Source: Spongilla lacustris (lineage: Eukaryota > Porifera > Demospongiae > Spongillida > Spongillidae). Taken from it: a stretch of 64,000 nt of DNA. Each line of letters starts with the position of its first letter. The first letter of the stretch is position 1. The stretch covers positions 7,332,888-7,396,887 of the forward strand of contig OX442421.1 of the NCBI GenBank assembly GCA_949361645.1. Direction: 5' to 3'. The translations under genes were made by a program, and so were the position numbers. The notes beneath the pieces were generated by a model that was not told the origin of the DNA, made no database searches, and saw nothing but the letters and a program-made list of their open reading frames with translations. This document shows positions 51,816 to 62,425 of this stretch, piece by piece.

Positions 51816-54800
51816 ATGTCGAGCCAAAAGCGAAAACGAAGTGGAGCAGAGAACAGACAAGCCAAGTTGCAACGTCAATTAATCTCAAGTGCACAATCCG
51901 TATACCAAGCATAAAATCTTTCCTTGTACCAATTTCTTCAACGGAACAACCACAGCCTTCCATTTCAAGCAATTCTTTGCAGTCCACGTCTTATAAAACA
52001 GGTGAGCATTGCAACAACTACTTTCCATTTCAGCATTACCGTTATTCTTCACTCCTCCTATAATGGCTATATACTTTCTTCAACAGCCACAACCATACCC
52101 ATCTCTCCTGAACACATGCCTTCTACACCCACGCCTTCTACACCCACGCCTTCTTCACCCATGCCTTCTTCACCAATGCCATCTACATCCGTGCCATCTA
52201 CATCCGTGCCATCTACATCCGTGCCATCTACATCCGTGCCATCTACATCCGTGCCATCTACATCCGTGCCATCTACATCCGTGCCATCTACATCCGTGCC
52301 ATCTACATCCGTGCCATCTACATCCGTGCCATCTACATCCATGTCTTCCGCCTCCATTTCATTTGCATCCCTGCCTTGTACACTTCTGCCTTTTGAATCA
52401 TCAAGCTTTGCTTCAACTGCAACACCCATTTGCAGCATGCCTTCCCAGTCTTTCTTCAAAACAACACCAGAACCGTACGATATTGCCCGAATTCTGTACC
52501 ATGAAAATGCAAGTGTTAGTGCTGAAGGTTTGGCATGGCAGCAGTGTGAAAAAAGCTTAAGAACTCTTAGTGATTATGACAAATACTATATTTTGACACA
52601 TCACATAAGGCCTAAAGAGGACTACAAATTTCCATTGGTACAAAAAGCTGGACATACCAGAAAGTGCTGTATATCAATGCTTAGTAATGGTTACGTATAC
52701 AGCTCATCATCAAACAGCATATTTTGTTTACCATGCTCCCTCTTTGTACCAATTGATACTAACAAAAAAGGCCTCAAGAACAGATGCCATCCAGTTGTCA
52801 CAGTTTATAAATATAGGTTGCCAAAATTACAAAAGGATGCATGAAAAGCAACAGTGTCACAATGCTGCTGAGCTAGTATACCACAAAGAGGCATGCTTTG
52901 TTGCTGAATGCATCAAACAGCGATTTGAAAAGCCAGAGTCAACCATTAAAGCACAGATTGATTGTGACTTAAAATCTCGATATTACATGTTTTGAAACGA
53001 ATAGCACAAGTAATACACTTTTGTGGAAAACAGGGTATTGCTTTGCGATGTCACATTGAAGATTCTGGATCTCCTGATGATAATCCTGGGAATTTTCTTG
53101 CCCTGATTAAAATGTTTGCTGCAGAAGATACTATATTACAAGATCATATATCAAAACCATTGCTTAGAAATGTAACTTACATTCACCATCGCAGTCAAAA
53201 TGAAATGATCGAAGTTATTGGGAAAAGTATCATTCAGCACGATCTGTTGAATGAGATCAAGGAAGCAAAGATTCACACTATACTATGTGATGAGGTTACT
53301 TCATCCAATGATGAAATCATGTCTCTTTGTGTTCGGTTTGTGGATGCCAAAAAACAGATCAGAGAAGAGTTCATTGAGTTTATTCACGTGGAAAGAATAA
53401 CTGTGGAGAAGTTCTTTTTGAAGCTGTTCGAGATTTTTACCAAAAAAATGACCTTCATCTTGAAGATTTGAGGGGCCAATGTTATGATGGTGCATCCAAT
53501 ATGTCAGCTGTTAAAAAGGGTTTATCAGGGAGAGTTCTGGAGATTAATCCAAAGGCATTATTATATATACACACTGTACATCACATGTTTTAAACCTCTC
53601 AATTGTAGCAGCCTGTAAAGAAAATACCATATACAAATGGTCATAACACAAATGACAAGCTTGGCAATATTCTTTAAATACTCTCCAAAGAGAGAGAAAT
53701 TAATGGAGTATGTTGTGGAAATAGGGACTCAGGATCACAGCGTCAGCCAGCGAAAAGTAATAGTATATAGGTCTGTGTAAGACCCGTTGGGCAGAGCGTG
53801 ACAAGGCTTATAAACATTTCTATCTGGGTTTACCTTTTATTGTGAAAGCCCTAGAAATAGTTAATGGGACATGCCAAGACTGTGAGCTATATCCAGAAAG
53901 TTTTAGAACTGGATGTGAACCTTCAGCAAAAAACGATGCTACTTCTCACTTGCATGCCCTATGCAATTTTGGAACCATCATTGGTGTAGTTGCACTTTAC
54001 CGGTTACTTCATCCACTGGCTATGATAACAGAATGCCTTCAAGGAAAAGCAATTGACATTGTGAAAGCATTCAAGGATATTGAGGCTGTCAAGGCTGACT
54101 TTCATGCTATTAGATCTGGAGTTGTTGAGGAATTTAGTAAAATATACGACCAGGCTGAACGTTTAGGCGCATTGATTGGAGTAGAACCGCTGATGCCTAG
54201 AATTGCACAAAGACAAAGTCACAGGTAATTGCATGCATGTGTATATGTATAAACCTTTTCACTGAATACGCTGTTTATGATTATCATAGGGAGAATCACC
54301 CAGCAGACAGTCCAGCAGAATATTACCGCGGGACTCTTGCTATTCCTTTGCTAGATTGCATTATTTCCGAACTGGATTCACGATTTTCATCTCTATCCAG
54401 AACTGCATGCATCCAACGTTTTATACCTGGTACCCACAATAGCGGTTGATGGCGAACACGATTTGAACGATTTTGTATCGCTGTATGAGAAGGACCTGGT
54501 GGACAAATACCTTTTGGATCAAGAAATAACGCTTTGGAAGCGAAAATGGGCACAATGCTCTCTTGAAGAGCGTCCCGATTCCCTTGGTGCAGCGCTTCAA
54601 CAGTGCGATGAAGAGCGCTTTCCAAATATATTTTGCCTCCTTAAGATAGGTTGCACACTCTCTATTACAAGCTGCACCTGTGAAATGAGTTTCTTCACAC
54701 TGCGCCGTCTGCGCAACTGGCTTCGATCATCTATGAGTTGCACTCGCTTATCATCACTGGCACTCATGAATATACATTATGGTCACGCAGTTAATTACGA

Positions 54801-54870
54801 CACAGCAGTTGAACTGTTTTTGAAAATGCACCCAAGAAAAGTAGAGTTGTCAAATCTTATTTTAGAGTAA
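51816..54870 (+). pseudogene. hAT transposase, ZMYM1/DUF4371 type, frameshifted
   Basis: Starts MSSQKRKRSGAENRQAK. Next come a Ser/Thr/Pro segment with ten VPSTS repeats (about 52170-52345); a TTF-like zinc-binding region ending IFCLPCSLF; then FTNIG and FCGKQGIALRCHIEDSG (about 52990-53060); IQHDLLNEIKEAKIHTILCDE with the first catalytic Asp and LSLCVRFVD-type block; LRGQCYDGASNMS (second Asp region, about 53465-53510); a helical insert; and RLRNWLRSSMSCTRLSSLAL as the dimerisation region, stop at 54870. Such proteins cut and paste hAT transposons. Several frameshifts and stops (about 52840, 53460, 53580-53840, 54440) make it inactive. Confidence 0.8.
52170..52345 (+). repeat. 15-bp repeat coding VPSTS units
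   Basis: About ten near-identical units of CCATCTACATCCGTG inside the transposase N-terminal region, keeping the reading frame. Confidence 0.95.
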
Positions 54871-55022
54871 ATGTAAATGTATTTTTACATGTGCATTATG
54901 TACCAAAATGATTATTATAAGTTAGCATCCAAAATGCCCCACCCCTTTTGGCGCCCCTGCATACTTGGGCCCCCCCCCCCCCCCCCCCCCCCCCCTCTCT
55001 ATAAGTGCTGGGGCCGCCTCTG

Positions 55023-56640
55023 AGGTTGGTACCTTGAGCTAGCTCGATCGATAAGTGCGTTAGACTAGTGTGTGCATGTGCGCGCGCGCGCGTGTGTCTA
55101 CATGTACTCAGTCAACTGTTGTAATACATGTGGTGTACGTTGTTCTTTGCTTCTGGGTGCATGCAGCATGGTCTGTGATTATAACTACGAGTCTTGAAGT
55201 CTGTCCTGTGCGCCATCTGGTAAGTATAAAATAGTATAATATTACATGACTTCTAATTGAGGCGCACACATGCAAGTCGCGTCGTGATCTCGGTCCCAGA
55301 CTCACCATAGTCACTGGCGAAAACTTACCATACGCTCATGCGCAGCACAAGCAATCATACACAAATAAATTATGTTTCGATATCAACCGGCCGGGAAAGG
55401 ATTGATCGTGGCGTTATTATGAGGTAGGGTGCAGGGATTTTCCTTCCTCAGGTACCGGCTCTGGTACTGGCACTAAATGCGAGCTATTGACCTCGGAGTC
55501 TGTTTTTGTGAGCACAGTAAAAAGTTACAAACGTCCATGCAGGCTGGGCTTTGCGAGGGTCGGTTCAATCAAAATCCCAGTGAGTTCAATGCTTTCCCAG
55601 CCTGGAATTGATCATTCAGTGTGGAAAAGCCTTATAACCATATCATCAAACAAAATGCAAGACTGACTGTCCAAACCAGGGCCTTGGAGTCGTCCTAAAC
55701 TATAGCTCAATTAGGTCAGTGTCATCCATCATCTGCACTGCTCTTTTACTACCCTGCGGATACCTCGGACTGCTGGTGACGTGCTCAAAATTGTACTAGA
55801 CAGCAATTAGATGCAAATTGCGTCCATTCATGCATTGTTGCTAACGGCAACCTCAGGAATGCTGAACCAAAAAAAAATCATCTTTAGGTGAGCAATGACA
55901 GCAGTTTGGCTATCTGAGCTAGATAAATAATCAGTCGCTAACATGCAGCTAGGTACATGTATATAGCTCCATTCAGTTCAAACAGGTCAGCTCCAACTTA
56001 CTGCCATATATGTTTTCTATAGTACAGCCCAGGTAAGACTGGACATGATCAGTTCTTTACACGTACATTGTCTTCATACTCTTTTGATTGTCTTGAATCA
56101 GTTCTCAATGCCATGCATGTCAGTATGCTTGAAAACTCCTCCCCAATGAATGTAGTGCCACAATCTGAGAATGCTGGTTTAACAGTACCACAGTACATAA
56201 CATATATAACTTCAGTGGTTTGATACACAGTACTTGGCCATGCATTGCAAAGAACATAACTGATTGTATTGATTTTGTACATGTCTGAAATGAACTAACA
56301 TTTTTCAAGCCACATGCACCATATATTGCATCCCTAACAAAAGATATTTATTCATATACAGCTTGCTCCCTGTTTCATTTCTGCTCCCTTTAAAGTTATT
56401 GATACAATCACTCAGATTCAACTGGTTATTCTCTAACTGAGTTGGTATTGTGGTGATTGCTATTGTTTCTTCAACTAGTTCTACACAAAGACCGTATGAA
56501 AGGGTTCTTGTTGCCTATTATGTACGGTCATAAATTGCACCATTATACACATTTAAAAATCAGGCCACCAGCTGCCAAGTATACTGCTACCCATTAGTAA
56601 ACCATGCCAATTTTTTGAACTGTACTCCTCAAAAATGTCA
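55023..56640. other. Intergenic stretch
   Basis: No gene recognised. A short CG/GT run lies at about 55077-55096. Confidence 0.4.
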
Positions 56641-56644
56641 GTTT

Positions 56645-56755
56645 CATTCCTATATTCAATAGGGAACCATGTGACATCTTCAGACATATCTGTTCATGTT
56701 ATGATACCAGCCCCTCATTTGTGTAAAGGTGTGAAGCAGAGATTTAATGATTTTT
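56645..56755 (+). repeat. Degraded relative of the exon-like block at 48080
   Basis: ATTC...AGGGAACCATGTGA and ACCCCTCATTTGTG-type words occur in the same order as at 48080-48200, with deletions. Confidence 0.55.
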
Positions 56756-56871
56756 GTTTCAATAGGGATGACCAGACATTTTAGTGCATGTGTGGAGATA
56801 TTCATTCTTGATGAAGATCTTCATCCTGTTGACAGGGTACTATGTACTGAACATGTGATATATATATATAT

Positions 56872-57695
56872 ATGGGACAGTTTCCGACAAAATGGCCCTT
56901 CGTATATATATATAAAATGTTGTAAAAATGCTTCTCTTTTGAATTGCTATATCTTCCGAACGGTTAACGCTATCAACTTCCTATTTTCAACACTTCATAC
57001 CACACCATTTCTCTATGGCAAAATACCTCCCGGGGCCCCGCACTTGCTCCGTGCCAGTATTGCAACGTCCGATACCCCTGTGGGTTCAAACCTGCCATAA
57101 CTTTCTGTAGGAGTAATCAAATCGCTTCAAATTCGGTTTGTAGGTGGAGAGGTCCTATACCTATCTGGTTGTTCTGTTCGTTAATCTTTATGCCATCCGT
57201 TACGGAGATACAGTTGAACAAACTACGTGCACGCTTTCGCGCTCGATTCGCGCCAATGATTTGGGCAAATTGCGTTCCGCTCAATGTATGGGGAGGCGGG
57301 GATTATAACATTGGCGCGAATCAAGCGGGAAAACGTGCACGTAGTTTGTTCAACTGTATCTCCGTAACGGATGGCATAAAAATTAACGAACAGAACAACC
57401 AGATAGGTATAGGACCTCTCCACCTACAAACCGAATTTGAAGCGATTTCATTACTCCTACAAAAAGTTATGTTGGGTTTGAATCCGGTGGGGTATCGGAC
57501 GTTGCAATACTGGCACGGGGCAAGTTCAAGACCCCAAAATATATTTTACCGTAGAGAAATGGTGTTGTATGAAGTGTTGAAAATAGGAAGTCGATAGTCT
57601 TAACCGTTCGGAAGTTATTACGATTCAAATGCAAAGCAATTTTATAAGATTTTATAGTTATAAACGAAGGGCCATTTTCTCGGAAACTGTCCCAT
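56872..57695. mobile_element. Large foldback element, copy 2
   Basis: Starts ATGGGACAGTTTCCG and ends CGGAAACTGTCCCAT. Arms of about 400 bp pair almost throughout. The centre GGGGAGGCGGGGATTATA is unpaired. It is inserted in a TA-rich stretch, and the next copy begins 7 bp later. Confidence 0.85.
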
Positions 57696-57702
57696 ATTAT
57701 AT

Positions 57703-58524
57703 ATGGGACAGTTTCCGCGAAAATGTCCGAGTTTTATAACATTATAATCTTATAAAAATGCTTCTTGTTTGAGTCGCTATATCTTCCGAACGCTAAACGG
57801 TATCGAATTTCTATTTTCAAAAGTTCATACTACACCATTTCGCTATGATAAATTACATTTTGGAGTCTTGCACTTGCTCCATGCCAGTATTGCAACGTTC
57901 GATACCCGACCGGGTTCAAACCCGTCATAACTTTGGGTAGGAGTAATCAAATCGCTTCAAATTTGGTTTGTAGGTACAGAGGTCCTATACCTATCGATTT
58001 GTACTGTTCGCTAATTTTTATGCCATCCGTTACGGAGATACAGTTGAACAAACTACGTGCACTTTTTCCCGCTCGTTTCGCGCCTATGATATAACAACCG
58101 CCTCCCCATACATTGAGCGGGACGCGATTTGCCAAAATCATTGGCAGGAATCGAGCGGGATAAAGTGGACGTAGTTTGTTCAACTGTATCTCCGTAACGG
58201 ATGGCATAAAAATTAACGAACAGAACAAATCGATAAGTATAGGACCTCTATACCTACAAACCGAATTTGAAGCGATTTGATTACTCCTACCTAAAGTTAT
58301 GGCGGGTTTGAACCTGGTCGGGTATCGAACGTTGCAATACTGGCATGGAGCAAGTGCAAGACTCCAAAATGTAATTTATCATAGAAAAATGGTGCAATAT
58401 GAACTTTCGAAAATAGGAAGTTGATAGCGTTTAGCGTTCGGAAGATATAGCGATTCAAACAAGAAGTATTTTTATAAGATTATAATGTTATAAAACTCGG
58501 ACATTTTCGCGGAAACTGTCCCAT
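57703..58524. mobile_element. Large foldback element, copy 3
   Basis: Full-length copy next to copy 2. The centre block is in the opposite orientation to that of copy 2, which shows that centres can flip or recombine between arms. Confidence 0.85.
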
Positions 58525-58536
58525 ATATATATATAT

Positions 58537-58920
58537 ATGGGACAGTTTCCGAGAAAATGTCGTTTCGCATATATATATATAATGTTATAAAAATGCTTCT
58601 CTTTTGAATCGCTATATCTTCCGAACGGTTAACGCTATCAACTTCCTATTTTCAACACTACATACCACACCATTTCCCTATGGCAAAATATATTTTGGAG
58701 TCTTGCAATTGCTCCGTGCCAGTATTGCAACGTTCGATACCCCACCGGGTTCAAACCCACCATAACTTTCTGTAGGGATAATCAAATCGCTTCAAATTCG
58801 GTTTGTAGGTAGAGAGGTCCTATACCTATCGATTTGTTCTGTTCGTTAATTTTTATTTTATCCGTTACGGAGATACAGCGGCGCAAAGTTGGTACACGTT
58901 TCCCGCTCGAATCGCGCCGT
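58537..58920. mobile_element. Large foldback element, copy 4, one arm only
   Basis: The left arm is present up to the GCG-rich centre (CCCGCTCGAATCGCGCC). The right arm is missing. Confidence 0.8.
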
Positions 58921-59092
58921 TATACGTGCGAGGCCCGCTTCCAGTCATCAAAGCACATGAATATGCAACTACTTCCTGTGGGCCGATACTTGGATAACTT
59001 ATAGCCACACCCATACTGCGCTAGCTAGATCTGATGGGTAAGTATTTAATGTATTGTCCCTGTCACAGTTTTTATTCGTTATCTCCTATTTA

Positions 59093-59262
59093 GATAACGG
59101 ATCTGGCAAAAACAGCACGCTCGCAAGAGTATCAGTCGGCGGACGAGTTCGAGCGGTACGGATACGACGATCGATATTCAAGATACATTCGACGAGGTGG
59201 GGAGATTGAGAACGGTAGTGACGGCGATTATACTACTGACGATGGTGGTTGTAGGGAGTAAG
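59093..59262 (+). CDS. Candidate exon, unknown acidic protein
   Basis: Follows a possible short intron: donor ATGG|gtaagt at about 59037, acceptor CTATTTAG at 59092. One frame is open for about 56 codons with ARSQEYQSADEFERYGYDDR and a Gly/Asp-rich end before TAA. GC content is higher than its flanks. It is not recognised, and an alternative frame from the ATG upstream is open for 39 codons. Confidence 0.25.
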
Positions 59263-59368
59263 CAGCTCCTAAACGACTAAGAGCCAGCAGCCCTAGTCTC
59301 GTACCCAGACCCTGATTCCCACAGCTGCTGATGGACACCAGCCCCACCCCCACATATGCCTCACTGCA

Positions 59369-59836
59369 TTGCAAGTCCAGACAGCAGCCCCGCATAACAA
59401 ACAGCAAACACCACCAACCCGCACTACCTATGGAACCACCTGCCCATATCAGACCCTACACACGAGCCAATGGGGTCAGCCTCCACAATACCAGTGGAGC
59501 CACTACTATCCCTCTCGCTGCAATTGCCCCCACAATTTCAATCAATGGAAGCCACACATCCCAATGGACTTACAGCAGAACCTAGCTGACTGTGTCCGGC
59601 AGTGTGGCCAGGATGTCACTTGTGTGTCACAGCTGTACCAGGACTGGGATGCTTTCTTGGGCCAGTGGTTTGGTCCTCTGGTTGGCCCAGGACACTACCG
59701 CACATTTGAGTTTGATCAAGACCACCCTGGTGTCATGAGGATGGAGACCTTGCCATCAGACACAAACCCCACCGAGGTAACCATGCTGAGGGCTGGAGTG
59801 GCCATAAAGGACATTAGGCTTATCAGAGCCAAGTGA
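59369..59836 (+). CDS. Hypothetical protein, Gln/Pro/His-rich then compact domain
   Basis: The open frame has a low-complexity N-terminal half and then DLQQNLADCVRQCGQDVTCV, DWDAFLGQWFGPLVGPG and VTMLRAGVAIKDIRLIRAK before TGA. The final ~40 codons are repeated identically on the minus strand at 63867-64000, so the frame is conserved in a second copy. No known family is recognised. The 5' end is not fixed. Confidence 0.35.
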   Translation: MQVQTAAPHNKQQTPPTRTTYGTTCPYQTLHTSQWGQPPQYQWSHYYPSRCNCPHNFNQWKPHIPMDLQQNLADCVRQCGQDVTCVSQLYQDWDAFLGQWFGPLVGPGHYRTFEFDQDHPGVMRMETLPSDTNPTEVTMLRAGVAIKDIRLIRAK

Positions 59837-60057
59837 TGCCACCTGTTATTACCCCCAGTGGATTGTCCCTGACGCGATCACTGTACCTGTACGAGAAGGT
59901 GAGGGAATATACGTACGTGACCCCAAGAAACGGGACAAGGTGTGTCCAAAGCCTTCACAAAGCTCAGAGGCCAACTCTTCCTATCCATGAGGTAGTGCTT
60001 CATCCCATGCAGTAGCAGAACTCACTTACCTACTGTTGAGGGTCATGAGTCTGCAGA

Positions 60058-60258
60058 TTGACACTCACAGCGAATTGCAATAGCTGTGTTTCTGGCAGGA
60101 GAAAATGCAGACCCAGGTCTGAACTAATCCTTGCCTACCAATGCATTGTACATTTATGTGGCAAGAAGTATGCCAGTAGCCAGGCCTTGTCCCTGCACAA
60201 AAAAAACACTCACAAGCAGCCTACTGTTCCAGGTGATGAACACGGATTCCAGTGTTGA
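60058..60258 (+). CDS. Small ORF with C2H2 finger, left copy
   Basis: The frame contains YQCIVHLCGKKYASSQALSL followed by HKKNTH: Cys-x4-Cys-x12-His-x4-His, the pattern of a C2H2 zinc finger. A good acceptor TTTCTGGCAG precedes GAGAAAATG at about 60100, so this is more likely an internal exon than a 66-residue protein. The same frame is kept at 63446-63646. Confidence 0.4.
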   Translation: MTLTANCNSCVSGRRKCRPRSELILAYQCIVHLCGKKYASSQALSLHKKNTHKQPTVPGDEHGFQC

Positions 60259-60430
60259 CAAAGGAAGCCAGGGTCCACCCAAGGGCAGGCCGCGAGGCGT
60301 ACGCTACAATCTGAAATTGACAGACCATTTTCCTGTTCAGTGTAAGGCAAGACGTACGGCACCCCAGCCGCACTGTATACTTACAACAAGACCAACAATG
60401 GTTCATAACAAATGAACCATATTGTGAGAT

Positions 60431-61118
60431 GCATGCTTGTTTAAGGTCACCTCTGCAGTGTACACCATACATCTGTGTTGTTAAGGGGTTAACTTTGTAT
60501 ACCATGCATCTGTGTCATCAAGGGGTTACCTGTACACCATACATCTGTGTCATCAAGGGGTTACCTGTATACCATACATCTGTGTCATTAAGGGGTTAAC
60601 TCTGTACACTTTGTGTAAGTGTTGTTAAGGTATCACCTGTACACCATACATTTGTGTCATCAAGGGGTTACCTACATGTATGCGTGTACCATACATCTGT
60701 GTCGTTAAGATGTTACCTCTACATGTATGTACATGTATGGGTTGTTAGGGTATCACCTGACTGTACACCATACATCTGTGTCGTTAAGGGGTTACCTCTA
60801 TACACCTTATGTATGTGTTGTTAAGGGGTTACCTCTTGTGTGTACACCATACATCTGTGTCATCAAGGGGTTACCTGTACACCATACATCTGTGTCGTAC
60901 CTCTGTATACCTTATGTACGTGTTGTTAAGGGGTTAATTACCTGTACACCATACATCTGTGTCGTTAAGGGCTCACCTGTACACTGAGCATCTGTGTCGT
61001 TAAAGGGTTACCTCTGTGCACCATACATCTGTGTCATCAAGGGGTTATCTGTACCTGTACGCCATACATCTGTGTCGTTAAGGGTTTTTTACTTTTCACG
61101 TAATGGTTATCTGATGTT
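60431..61118 (+). repeat. ~35-bp minisatellite
   Basis: Many irregular units of ACACCATACATCTGTGTC and TTAAGGGGTTACCT. Lies in the part of the left arm that the right arm lacks. Confidence 0.9.
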
Positions 61119-61277
61119 GTGAAAATCTGGGTCTGGGTACGAGACTAGTGACGACGGTGGTCCCATTTACACCCTGTACTTGTGTCTGTTGTGGGGTCAA
61201 ATGCATGATCCACGCATTTACACCCTGTACTTGATTCTGTTATAGAATCAAATCCATGGTCCCATTTACACCCTGTA

Positions 61278-61836
61278 ATGACCAGGGTCCAATCAGATTG
61301 GCTCCCTCACTGCAGGTGGTCAGAATGTCCAGTGCATGGAGCAGTTGCGGATGGAGTTATCAGACTGAGCAACCAGGTGCTAAGATATCCTACAGGGTCA
61401 TTGGGGGCACCCACAATAATGCAGCTCTCACACTGCGATAGGAATCGGCACGCCCCACAATATTTGGGGAGCCATCAACTGGATTCACACATGCCCAATT
61501 TGCCCCCTGGCCCTATCTCCCACTACCTATCCTCCTGTACTGCAAGTTGTATCCGAGGCGCAGGCCATCCCGTACTCAATAGCACTCTCAGTCCCAACAC
61601 AACCAGCCCTCCCACCCATGCACCCACCCCTAAACACCCCTCTTGCATATGGTGTAATCAGACTGCCAACTGGGGAGCTGCCAGCTGCCACTTTACCAGG
61701 GTTGAATGGGGTCGTCACAAAACTAGACCCCATCATGTGGAGTAGAACCTTGAACTGGAGCTGGCCCCAAACACTGGGGCAGCCACAATGGCCCCCTATC
61801 CTAGCCCCACACAGCTCCACACTGCAAAGCAAATGA
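61278..61836 (+). CDS. Coding-like region, unknown, left copy
   Basis: Overlapping open frames give Pro/His/Cys-rich protein; the frame of 61278-61745 (HAPQYLGSHQLDSHMPNLP, then a CIWC...CH segment) is matched at 62988-63290 on the minus strand. Frame choice is uncertain, since two frames are conserved. Probably part of the duplicated element gene. Confidence 0.3.
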
Positions 61837-62425
61837 AGCCACTACCTATGAAACCATTAACACCCACACTACAAGAGGACTTACTAGTAGGGAACCATCG
61901 TGGAGTTACCAGCTCACATTGGACAAATGGGGATACCACCACTGGAGCAGCCTCCATTTGTAGAGTGTACATGCCTATATTTTTCTCTTCACATATTTTG
62001 TGTTGTACATGTAGATCTGAACTACTGTAAGAGACTAACAGAATAAATTTTATCTGGTGTGAAGCCATGCTGTTTTTGGTGAATATAGTTACCTGCCCTT
62101 ATCGGTACTGATTGCGGTAGGTCTGCACCCGTGGTAGGTGTATATAGACAACCGAGGCTTGCAGATCTAGAGGGCGTTTTGCCTACTGGGAACTACTACT
62201 GTACGCGAATAGCAACACATGGAATGATAATACACTACCGGTACCCGGTATAGCACATGCATACATTTTTGCAGAAACACCAGCCTAGGGCTAGGTAGTT
62301 GATGAATCCATTAAAGTTGTAGGGTCTATTAACTCCACTTGTGTGGTCATGAATTCTGATGTCTTCACCGTGCCACATTGCACCAGTGACCGTGCATGCA
62401 ATTTATGTGACATTCAAAATGGCAC

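Larger units (their letters stand above)
51550..55022 (+). mobile_element. ZMYM1-like hAT transposon with GC-rich ends
   Basis: Ends ATAGGCGGCCCCAGG at the left and CTGGGGCCGCCTCTG at the right form terminal inverted repeats, each followed inward by a long C run (51587-51627 and 54970-54995). The flanks TTCAGGTT and (next to the last TIR bases) CTGAGGTT are similar, a possible decayed 8-bp duplication. It encodes the transposase remnant at 51816-54870. Confidence 0.7.
59294..61147. mobile_element. Possible larger member of the TAGTCTCGTACCC family
   Basis: Ends TAGTCTCGTACCCAGACCCT and CTGGGTACGAGACTA, the terminal family of 31009-31647 and 23211-23294. Flanks do not show a 9-bp duplication, so the two ends may belong to different insertions. 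Confidence 0.4.
59704..62225 (+). repeat. Large inverted duplication, left arm
   Basis: Reverse complement of 62426-64000, except that 60404-61322 has no counterpart on the right. Identity is high by eye. The arm probably begins left of 59704, because the right arm runs off the window. Confidence 0.85.

Noticed and set aside
56872..58228. Open frames of 90-140 codons in the foldback elements
   Set aside because: Frames are mirrored by the palindrome and not kept between copies.
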